DNA of 64,000 nt. Source: Chthoniobacterales bacterium (GTDB taxonomy: Bacteria; Verrucomicrobiota; Verrucomicrobiia; Chthoniobacterales; UBA10450). Below, in pieces: positions 28,622 through 36,162 of this stretch. Within the stretch, counting starts at the first letter, position 1, and the number at the start of each line of letters is the position of its first letter. Under the pieces are notes generated by a model. The model ran no database searches, was not told where the DNA came from, and worked only from the letters and a program-made list of their open reading frames with translations. Position numbers and translations under genes: made by a program. The stretch lies in NCBI GenBank assembly GCA_035274845.1, contig DATENU010000024.1:186001-250000 (forward strand), written 5' to 3'.

Positions 28622-28638
28622 ATACGTGATTCACGTAT
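28622..28638. promoter_or_regulatory. Operator 2, same consensus
   Basis: ATACGTG, 3 bases, CACGTAT: the same arms and spacer as operator 1, about 88 bp further upstream. Two sites with identical half-sites support a real, dimer-binding regulator and could allow looping. Confidence 0.8.
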
Positions 28639-28801
28639 GTCATCGCTTCGCGCTGCTGATTGCCAGTTTCGGATCAGCGACCTGATAGCGAGCGCTGATC
28701 ATTGACAAGCCGAGCGTTGTGACGCGGTCGGCGCACAATTGCCGTGTAAGCCGTCTTTCATTCGTTCCCCCGGCTCCTCTCGTGATTTCGCACTCATTGG
28801 T

Positions 28802-29271
28802 CTAGACCCAGAGCGTTCTATCGAAAGTACGATACTGAATCGCTTCGCTGACGTGCTCGGGGGTGATGGAATCCGAAGCGGCGAGGTCGGCGACGGTGCG
28901 GGAGACTTTCAGGATGCGGTCGTAGGCGCGGGCGCTGAGGTTTAGTTCGGTCATCACGACCCGGATCAACTCCTGCGATTCGTCGGTGAGCTGGCAAAGT
29001 TGTTTGATCTGACGCGGGCCCATCCGGGCGTTGCAGTTCACTTTCTTGTCGGAACGAAAACGGGCGCGCTGCCTTTCGCGGGCCAGCTGGACGCGTTCGC
29101 GAATTGCAGCAGAGGGTTCTTCGGCGCGCGTGCTCGAGATGTCCCGGTATTCGACGGCGGGCACTTCGATGTGGAGATCGATCCGGTCGAGCAGCGGACC
29201 GGATATCCGCCGGCGATAGCGCTCGACCTGGATCGGGCCGCGGCGGCATTCGCGGTTCAGATCGCAAACTT
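28802..29271 (-). pseudogene. comM: comM (yifB) 3'-end fragment, outer copy
   Basis: Encodes the last 150 or so residues of the ComM/YifB Mg-chelatase-like ATPase (RECRRGP, RYRRRISGPLLDRIDLHIEV, ... RTFDRTLWV). It differs from the second copy at 32522 by about 11 residues. Homology starts abruptly at about 29271, upstream of which the frame runs into unrelated DNA, and it ends exactly at the stop codon. The Walker motifs are not present, so it is inert. With the second copy it flanks the 3.2-kb segment that carries the giant exported protein gene. Confidence 0.88.
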
Positions 29272-29306
29272 CAACGATCGCACCTTCTGTAATTCCGGGG
29301 ATTGGC

Positions 29307-32024
29307 CTAATGCACATTATAAATCTCGACGAGGCCAAACCCCAAGGAACCGTTTTTTTCTTCCAGGATGGCGGTGAATGCGCCCGGTGCCAGCGGTGTC
29401 GGGGTAAAGATGCCTGACTCTAGCGGAAGGGGCACGAGTCCTCGGAGCGGAAATTCCACATCCGCCGAAACGTTAAGCATCCAGTTGTTGTTCAAAATCG
29501 GGGGCGTGGCGCCTTGCAGCGCGAGCGTTGGATCGGCGACCACCGGACTAAGGGGCAGCGAAGGTCCCATCCCACGCACCGCCACCCGGGTAGGGTTGCT
29601 GCTGCCGCCGAGTATAAACCCTCCGATCACGCCACTGGCACCGGCACCGGGATCGACAAAGCCGCGCGCGCTGATGTTGGCTAATTCCGAGCCAGCCGCG
29701 GGATCGAGGTCGTAGACGTCCACCACACCTACGCCGGTCCCTCCGTTCCTCCCGGCCAGGATCGCGGTGTAAGAAGCGCAGGGCGGCAGCGTGACGATCA
29801 TGGCAGACTCCAGCTCGTGTGTCGGCGCCAGACCGACGGCCATGAGTTGCGCTGCTTGGGCCGGGTCATCCCGCCAGTTGTCATTCGACAAGAGAGGGTT
29901 TCCACCGCTATCGCGCAGATTCAGGGTTGGATCGGCCAGCGGATTCGGGATGCCGAAGGCGGCCAGGGATGGTCCAATGCCACGGATCGCCACGGTTTTG
30001 GGCGCATTCCCGGTGACGATAAATCCGACAATCAGGACCTTAGGTCCGATTCCAACCAGGGCCCGGGCGGAGATATTCAGGAGCTGAGCCGGGGACAGGG
30101 TTGCGGGTAGGCACGGCCCACAGACGACTCCACTCGACAAAACCTGGATCGTGTCAACGCGCCAGCCTGGAGAGGCCATGCTGTTGTCTGATCCCATGCG
30201 GAACCGCAGCCTGATTGTTTGTCCATTGACGTTCGGTCCGAGGTTCGCCACGGTACAGACGTAGCCGCACGAAGAGCCAGACCACGCCATTCGACCCGCA
30301 ATCGGACTGTCGGTACTGGGGTCGATTTCAGCGTTATAGCCACCGGTGACAAAAGTCCCCCTCACTTCTGGAGCGAGGATGTCGGTGAATGCTCCGCCCA
30401 GGATGTTGGGTGACGAAACTTCCAGGACACCGCCATCAAAGCCGCTTTGCAGATCGAAATTACTGCGGAAGCTCACCTGTGCTGTGCTCGAGGTGATAGG
30501 AATCTCCGGACTGACGAGCAGCGCGTCGCGGATCGTCGCCGGGGCGGCGACGAAGGCGGCATTCAGCGGGGTATCAGAGTTGGTGGTCGAGGTCATCCAC
30601 CCTGGGGCGATAGGTGTCGCGTTCCAGTTCGCGGGCAAGGCGGGCGCGGTCACATTGTCGAAGCTCTCGCTGAAAATTGTCCCCGGGCATGGCGTTACCG
30701 TAATGGGAGCTGTGGGGCCGGTACTGGCCACGGAAAAGCCTCCTCCGGCCTGGCCGCCCGCCTCGTTATAGTAAACGCCAGCCATGCTTGCGACGATGAC
30801 CGCGAAGCTCAGCGAGATGGAGCCGCCCGGGAGGACGACAAACGGGCCGTTCCACGTAAGCCTCTGCCCGGAGACGGTCGGATTGCTGGTCGTTACGCCG
30901 GAAGTCAAATTCGATATGTAGCTGAATCCCGCCGGAAGCGTATCCGTAATTGAACTCAGCGTGACGGACATTGTGTTCGGATTATCGATCTTAATGGTGT
31001 AGTCGTTCCGCGACCGTGCCACTGATGTTGGGTTGAGAGCCGTTTTCGAAGTGACAAGAGGGCGCCTGCTAGCCGGGAAGGCTGTCAGATGCGAGAAGGT
31101 GGCGGAGCCGAGGGCGGGAATGCTGAAGTTCCAGCTGATCCCGGCCCCGTTATCCCGGTAGTCGATGCAGGCGCACTGATTCGGGAAAGCCGTTTGCGTG
31201 GCGATGCGGGCCCACACCAAATCGTAGCTTTCCTCATAATAGTTGCTGGGGCCCGTGAGCGGAATCCACTCCTCGATTCTGCCGGCCGGCATATTGTTCG
31301 CATTGACAGAGCAACCCACCGATCGGCGGTTGCCGAAGAGTGTGGTGAAACCGAAGCCTAAATCGGACCTTGCGAGCTTCGCGTCCCCCGCCCGATAGAG
31401 TACTCCGGTCGCCGGCCCGCCATTGTTGATGATCATGACGTCCGTTCGGTAAAAGTCATCTCCGGCGATGTAGGTATCGGTTTGCTGAATTCTGAGGGCG
31501 CTCGGGGGGAGACCCACGAGCGTAACGGCCCTGAATGGGTCAACTGCCGTCCCCGTGCCCGTCCGGACCTGGCTGATCCGCGTGAACACTACCCGCGGGC
31601 CGAGCAGGGCTGCTGCCGCCGTCCCTCCGTGTGCACTCAAATCAGGCGCGTAGAGCCTTCCGCCCGTGGCGATGAAAGTGCCGCAATCACCTGGAAATAT
31701 GCCCGAGGGATAGAACTCGAAGACCGTCCCGTCTAAGATGTGCGCGACCTGGCAGCCTAGCTCGTCGCCGATGTAGACATGGGTGAGTGGACCTGCGGGC
31801 GCCCCAATGTCCACAACCGGAACGCGGGCGGGCCCATCGGGTACCGTGATATTCTTGGACGGATTCACGATGGGCGCGGGATTGCTCATCGCGAACGGGC
31901 ACCACGCCGCGCTGGCCGACGCTGCAAGCAGCGCAATGGTCGCCCTCATCGTTAATTTCGTTGTCGTGCATTTCCCCCATCGACCAAGGTCGAAAGGGTT
32001 GTTCTTATCGTTTGGGGTTTTCAT
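29307..32024 (-). CDS. Giant exported surface protein with Verrucomicrobia-type C-terminal repeats
   Basis: 905 residues; a later ATG at 31949 (MRATIALLAASASAAW) gives a better signal peptide and may be the true start. After an N-terminal domain of about 330 residues comes a DUF11-like beta domain (SKTALNPTSVARSRNDYTI onward), then a jelly-roll-like domain that begins ESFDNVTAPALPANW. The C-terminus has two repeats beginning NISARALVGIGPKV and NISARGFVDPGAGA, with VAIRGIGPSL and VAVRGMGPSL, of a kind I know mainly from Verrucomicrobia. It is likely a secreted or surface protein; the function is unknown. It is the only gene between the two comM 3' copies. Confidence 0.82.
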   Translation of the reverse strand: MKTPNDKNNPFDLGRWGKCTTTKLTMRATIALLAASASAAWCPFAMSNPAPIVNPSKNITVPDGPARVPVVDIGAPAGPLTHVYIGDELGCQVAHILDGTVFEFYPSGIFPGDCGTFIATGGRLYAPDLSAHGGTAAAALLGPRVVFTRISQVRTGTGTAVDPFRAVTLVGLPPSALRIQQTDTYIAGDDFYRTDVMIINNGGPATGVLYRAGDAKLARSDLGFGFTTLFGNRRSVGCSVNANNMPAGRIEEWIPLTGPSNYYEESYDLVWARIATQTAFPNQCACIDYRDNGAGISWNFSIPALGSATFSHLTAFPASRRPLVTSKTALNPTSVARSRNDYTIKIDNPNTMSVTLSSITDTLPAGFSYISNLTSGVTTSNPTVSGQRLTWNGPFVVLPGGSISLSFAVIVASMAGVYYNEAGGQAGGGFSVASTGPTAPITVTPCPGTIFSESFDNVTAPALPANWNATPIAPGWMTSTTNSDTPLNAAFVAAPATIRDALLVSPEIPITSSTAQVSFRSNFDLQSGFDGGVLEVSSPNILGGAFTDILAPEVRGTFVTGGYNAEIDPSTDSPIAGRMAWSGSSCGYVCTVANLGPNVNGQTIRLRFRMGSDNSMASPGWRVDTIQVLSSGVVCGPCLPATLSPAQLLNISARALVGIGPKVLIVGFIVTGNAPKTVAIRGIGPSLAAFGIPNPLADPTLNLRDSGGNPLLSNDNWRDDPAQAAQLMAVGLAPTHELESAMIVTLPPCASYTAILAGRNGGTGVGVVDVYDLDPAAGSELANISARGFVDPGAGASGVIGGFILGGSSNPTRVAVRGMGPSLPLSPVVADPTLALQGATPPILNNNWMLNVSADVEFPLRGLVPLPLESGIFTPTPLAPGAFTAILEEKNGSLGFGLVEIYNVH

Positions 32025-32521
32025 GGGAATGGTTTTGCAACTGCCGGCGAGAGCCGGAGCGTCGAACGACGGGACTGAAGGAAGAGCCGATCGATTCGTT
32101 GTTCATTGGGCGGGGATCGCGTTAAGCGGCCTTCCAGCGAAGGATCAGCCCCACGGACTTCTGCAGCCCGGCTGAAGATACGTTGAAACGTCGGGGGACG
32201 TAATCTCGGGTTGGGTCTACGAAAAGCGTCGGAAAGTGTCAACCAATCTTTTCAAAGCGGCTTTTTCGAAATTCCCTTCGCGCGCAATGCAGGCCGGTAA
32301 GGTCGCAGCCGCCGAGTGGATCGGTGAGTCGAGAGGTTCCCATCACAGGGCGGTTGCAGGGGGAACTGCGACTGGAGACAGCCGCCGCCGCTACGAGGCC
32401 GGCAACAGGCAAAAACCGCGTCCGCAATTCTGCCCTTGCGAGCGCTCGCCGTTGATCCTACAAACGCATGCGGGAAGAATGACCCGCTTTCGCAAAAACT
32501 ACGGCGTGGCAGGGCACGAAA
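32025..32521. other. Intergenic stretch without a supported gene
   Basis: About 500 bp between the giant protein gene and the inner comM 3' copy. Short open frames on both strands lack family resemblance and ribosome sites. I see no RNA gene or repeat. It presumably holds the promoter of the giant exported protein gene. Confidence 0.6.
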
Positions 32522-33094
32522 CTAGACCCAGAGCGTCCGGTCGAAGGTGCGGTATTGGATCGCTTCGCTGACATGCTCCGGGGTGATTTCGCTTAATTCG
32601 GCGAGGTCGGCGACGGTGCGGGAGACTTTCAGGATGCGGTCGTAGGCGCGGGCACTGAGGTTTAATTCGGTCATGGCCACGCGGATCAATTCCTGCGATT
32701 CGTCGGTGAGCTGGCAATGTTGTTTGATCTGGCGCGGACCCATCCGGGCGTTGCAATTCACTTTCTTGTCGGAACGAAAACGGGTGCGCTGCCTTTCGCG
32801 GGCCAGCTGGACGCGTTCGCGAATCGCGGCGGAAGGTTCTTCGGCGCGCGTGCTGGAGATGTCGCGGTATTCGACCGCGGGCACTTCGATGTGGAGATCG
32901 ATCCGGTCGAGGAGCGGACCGGAGATCCGGCGGCGATAGCGCTGGACCTGAACCGGCCCGCAACGGCATTCGCGTTTCAGATCGCCGAAGTAGCCGCAGG
33001 GACATGGGTTCATCGCGGCGACAAGCATGAACTCGGACGGAAAAGTCACGCTGCCGGCGGCGCGGGAGACGGTGACCTTTCCATCTTCGAACGG
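32522..33094 (-). pseudogene. comM: comM (yifB) C-terminal part, separated from its N-terminal part by the island
   Basis: The frame encodes P-F-E-D-G-K-V-T-V followed by SRAAGSVTFPSEFMLVAAMN, the four-cysteine MNPCPCGYFGD..RECRCGP region and the C-terminal helices of ComM/YifB. The N-terminal part with Walker A is at 59877-60854 on the same strand, 26.8 kb away. Beyond 33094 the frame continues into island DNA and is no longer comM. ComM is a hexameric helicase that helps branch migration during natural transformation; here it is interrupted. Confidence 0.92.
33080..33094. other. Left attachment junction of the island (attL)
   Basis: Plus-strand sequence TCCATCTTCGAACGG. The right junction at 59877-59891 reads TCCGTCTTCGAGCGG. 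The uninterrupted shared core is TCTTCGA (33084-33090). Left of it is comM; right of it is island DNA. Confidence 0.8.
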
Positions 33095-33248
33095 GTAGCG
33101 ACGTATATCACCAACAGCGTGCCAGAAACAATCTCTGGTTCGATGAAGATTTTCTTTTCGCAATGGAGAAATGGAGATCGAGCGAGGAGTTCTCTTCACC
33201 AAGTACAACCAAGATTGTGGGGCTGTGCTTGTCGCATGATCGTCGATC

Positions 33249-33686
33249 ATGGATATCAATGTTGAACGACTGCCGAGAGATTTTATTGCCGCAAGCCACG
33301 TAGCTCGCGTGGCTATTCAGCTGGCCAGCATTGGACAGAGCACGCCCGAACAGGAACTAAATCGGGCGTGGCGACTGATTGAGGTCGCGAGAGGTATGGT
33401 TCGAGAACATGCGGCTTTTCGCCCGGTTTCGACAGAGCCCCCAAAGCCGGCCGAAAAGCCTGAGGCGGAATTTGTGTCATTGCCAGGACCTGGCAAGCGG
33501 TGTCCGATCAGCGGTCTTTCACGCTCGACACTCTATCAGCTTGCGGCACTCGGGAAAATCAGAATGATCTCGCTTCGCCGCGAGGGCAATTCTCGCGGGA
33601 AAAGGTTAGTCGTGGTTGAATCTGTCAGGCATTATCTCCGGATGTTGGACGTGCAACAAAACCAGCCGTTACCCGATTTTGTCTGA
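33249..33686 (+). CDS. Excisionase/AlpA-like DNA-binding protein, candidate directionality factor
   Basis: 145 residues. The C-terminal part (about 83-135) reads CPISGLSRSTLYQLAALGKIR, then VVVESVRHYLRML, the layout of MerR-like helix-turn-helix proteins of the excisionase/AlpA class. The N-terminal 80 residues are helical and not recognised. It sits 155 bp inside the left att site, the usual place of a recombination directionality factor. That role is inference from position and fold. ATG at 33249 is the first in frame. Confidence 0.65.
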   Translation: MDINVERLPRDFIAASHVARVAIQLASIGQSTPEQELNRAWRLIEVARGMVREHAAFRPVSTEPPKPAEKPEAEFVSLPGPGKRCPISGLSRSTLYQLAALGKIRMISLRREGNSRGKRLVVVESVRHYLRMLDVQQNQPLPDFV

Positions 33687-33951
33687 TTGAAGCCCCGCCT
33701 CGTGCCACCTACCGGGCGCCTAGAATTGACTAAAATTCTTGCATCTTGCGCTAAATGGTCCAAGTCGGATGGAAATTCGCACAAGCGAATCAACGTCCGC
33801 TTAGGAATTGACTGTTACGTCGAATCTTAGCACTCTCGCTTCGGTGGTATTTCCGAGGAACTTGTCACCGGCCGGCTCTCATTGCCCCCACAATGAGCGT
33901 GAGAGGCGGCACTTCCGTTTCCAATCAGTGAACCCAAGTGCGCTACACAGT

Positions 33952-34257
33952 GGAATGGCGGCAGCCGCATTCGTGGCCGTGACTCAACTGCTAACACGCG
34001 ACCACCTGAACCACGCGCACCTTGCTGCCTTAACACTGTATGCGATCTCGCTTCCGCCCCTTATCACCGCTGCAATCGATCCTCGGACAGACAAGGCTGA
34101 AACCTGGGTAAAAATGGGCCTTCTTACAACAATGGCAACGTTGCTGTTTCTCGTGGCTACAAGTGCATTGTTCTGGTCGTTTAATGCATTTATTGGGTGC
34201 TCATTTCTCCTAAGCGCTGTCGTAACGGTTTTCGTAGGGGTTCTGAAGAGCGACTAA
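33952..34257 (+). CDS. Small membrane protein, unknown function
   Basis: 101 residues from ATG at 33952; an open frame extends back to 33808 but that part is polar and shows no family. Three hydrophobic segments are visible: AAAAFVAVTQLL, LAALTLYAISLPPLITAAI and MGLLTTMATLLFLVATSALF followed by a last one ending VVTVFVGVL. No conserved motif is recognised. It lies between the excisionase-like gene and a hairpin repeat. Whether it is expressed is uncertain. Confidence 0.5.
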   Translation, partial: GMAAAAFVAVTQLLTRDHLNHAHLAALTLYAISLPPLITAAIDPRTDKAETWVKMGLLTTMATLLFLVATSALFWSFNAFIGCSFLLSAVVTVFVGVLKSD

Positions 34258-34290
34258 CCCAAGCGAGCCGGCCGCGCCGCGGTCGTTCAC

Positions 34291-34325
34291 GCGACATCCG
34301 TTTTCGAGCGGATGACGATGTCGCC
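34291..34325. repeat. Hairpin repeat (CATCCG/CGGATG), copy 1
   Basis: GCGACATCCG, loop TTTTCGAG, then CGGATGACGATGTCGC can fold as an imperfect hairpin. A related longer hairpin is at 35995-36036. The two copies bracket the pair of exported-protein genes at 34418-35929. Confidence 0.7.
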
Positions 34326-34417
34326 ACTTATTCAAATACTTCTGGATCGAGAGCACACGCTGCGAAGATATTGCTTGCGCATCCCGAAACTTCCTTGCTA
34401 AAACAAAACCCATCGCC

Positions 34418-35116
34418 ATGAGGTCCCCCTGCCTGGTTCTCCTTATTACCTTTCTCGCCGTAACGGCGGTGACCGGCCAAGATGTTTATGTCTGGAAAAC
34501 TGCGCCTTTCACGCGGTGTCCGTTGATCGGAAACGCCAGCCCGGGCACATCGAAGGCAAACAGTAACCAGAACAAAAATCGTTGGCACATACCCACGACC
34601 GCGCAATTTGACGCCCGCGTTACTTTGGCTGCCCTGTTGCAACCGGGCCGCGATGAAAGGCGATGGAATTCGCGCAAAGCAGGGCGAATTGTCGGGTACG
34701 TTGCGAAGGTCACGCCAGGAGGGATCAGCCACGGAGAGTCGTGCAACTGCGGGGCGAGGGCGGAGATCGACGCGGACACGCATATCGATCTTTTTCCTAA
34801 CTCCGATCGGGCCACTCTGAACGATCCGTCGAAAAAGATCATCGTAGAGGTAACGCCACGAATTCGCGAAATCATGGCGGCACGAGGGATTGACTGGAAA
34901 ACTAGAAAACTGAAGCGGACCCTTGAGGGACACTGGGTCGAATTTGAAGGCTGGCTATTCTTTGACCCCGATCACAAGACTGGTGCAGTGCACAGTGATC
35001 CAAATGAAGCCGTCGTCCCAGAGGAAAACTGGCGGGCTTCCGGTTGGGAGATCCATCCGGTGACACGGATTCGCGTTCTCAACGGCCGCCCGAATGCGAT
35101 ACGTCCGCGACGGTAG
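34418..35116 (+). CDS. Exported protein with an OB-fold-like domain, copy A
   Basis: 232 residues with a signal peptide (RSPCLVLLITFLAVTAVTG). From about residue 90 it reads GRIVGYVAKVTPGG, ARAEIDADTHIDLF, IIVEVTP, VEFEGWLFFDPDH and finally GWEIHPVTRIRV. That order matches a secreted domain family I know from soil bacteria ending in (E/W)xHPVxxI, thought to be OB-fold-like. The gene at 35234-35929 encodes a second member in convergent orientation. The ligand is unknown. Confidence 0.7.
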   Translation: MRSPCLVLLITFLAVTAVTGQDVYVWKTAPFTRCPLIGNASPGTSKANSNQNKNRWHIPTTAQFDARVTLAALLQPGRDERRWNSRKAGRIVGYVAKVTPGGISHGESCNCGARAEIDADTHIDLFPNSDRATLNDPSKKIIVEVTPRIREIMAARGIDWKTRKLKRTLEGHWVEFEGWLFFDPDHKTGAVHSDPNEAVVPEENWRASGWEIHPVTRIRVLNGRPNAIRPRR

Positions 35117-35233
35117 TGCAACGAGCCCAACTGATGAGTCGACTTCATTCGACCGACCGAATCGCATCAAGCAAACGTCTACGGTCTACCTAACTGGCCG
35201 TGGCGGGCTAATCGACGATCCCCGAGCCCAAAT

Positions 35234-35929
35234 CTATTGCTGCGGCGCCGTGATCCCCGCGACCGGGTGTATTTCCCACGCTGCGAGCATTCCCGTGTCG
35301 TCGATGTTACTTCGATTTAAGAGCGGCCTCTTTTTGGCGTGATGGGTGTCGAAAAAGCCCTTGCCCAAAACCGTCACCACGGGATGGGAGTTTAGCGGCA
35401 GCGGTCTGCTTGAGGCTCGGAAGCGTGCGAAGGCTTGCCCTTTCTTCGTCCATCCGAACACGACCTTGCGAAGCGCGCACCATCGAGTTCCGAGAGGCAC
35501 TTCAGCCAGGATGCGTCCGCGCTTTCGTCCGGTGGCGTCGGCGAGTTCGAAATGGATGTCGCCGTCCGCCTCCGCCTTTACCTCGACGACCTTTCCCGTG
35601 ACTTTGTACCACTGCTGCTCGACGGGCGCGCGGGGTGATTTCCCGGTCAGACCGGGCACGGGCGCAAGCGCATACATACCCGACGGCGTGATGGTTCGGA
35701 AGCTGGATGCCTGCGCTGGTTGGCGGGCAGGGTCCAGCTTCGCAACCTTCCGGTCGTCGCTGTGAGCGCCGACACACTTGCAGGGCGAGGTGAAATACGT
35801 AGGCGGCCGCTCCTTCGCGTTGGCGCAGGGGTTTGCCGCAAGAATCACGAGACTGGTGGCGAAGACCAGCCCCAGGGAGTGCCGGGGATTCACGAAGGCA
35901 GCAAATCCTAAATCGCGCTCGCTAGGCAA
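35234..35929 (-). CDS. Exported protein with an OB-fold-like domain, copy B
   Basis: 231 residues with a signal peptide ending near ANPCANA. The domain starts at about 108: VTGKVVEVKAEADGDIHFEL, then GRILAEVPLGTRWC, VVTVLGKGFFDTHH and AAWEIHPVAGI. It clearly shares its order of motifs with the protein at 34418-35116, but the sequences are very different, so they are old paralogues or separately acquired. It is convergent with copy A, with a 117-bp gap. Function unknown; a periplasmic or secreted nucleic-acid or ligand-binding role is speculative. Confidence 0.7.
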   Translation of the reverse strand: MPSERDLGFAAFVNPRHSLGLVFATSLVILAANPCANAKERPPTYFTSPCKCVGAHSDDRKVAKLDPARQPAQASSFRTITPSGMYALAPVPGLTGKSPRAPVEQQWYKVTGKVVEVKAEADGDIHFELADATGRKRGRILAEVPLGTRWCALRKVVFGWTKKGQAFARFRASSRPLPLNSHPVVTVLGKGFFDTHHAKKRPLLNRSNIDDTGMLAAWEIHPVAGITAPQQ

Positions 35930-35994
35930 GCCCTTTCTGATTTTTCCGCCAAAGTAAGAAGCCCTATTCGGTACTCAGCCAAAAGCCGCACGTT

Positions 35995-36036
35995 GGTGGT
36001 ACCGTCATCCGTTATCGAGCGGATGACGGTGTCACC
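35995..36036. repeat. Hairpin repeat (CATCCG/CGGATG), copy 2
   Basis: Arms of 17 bases with two mismatches (left arm ends CCGTCATCCG, right arm begins CGGATGACGG) and an 8-base loop TTATCGAG. It resembles the hairpin at 34291-34325. It lies upstream of the GTPase gene and of the start of copy B. Confidence 0.75.
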
Positions 36037-36162
36037 ACTCGCATTTCAACGCGTGATCAGGCTACTGGGCGCAGCTTGTTACTTCGTCGGAGGCAGATTA
36101 TTGATCAGCCTGAAACAAATCTCTTGCTTTGTGAATGCTTTCAGCAAACACTCAATTTCTAT

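Noticed and set aside
32522-33259. A 245-residue gene starting at 33259
   Set aside because: Its first 55 residues are island DNA read in the comM frame by chance; only the part from 33094 down is comM.
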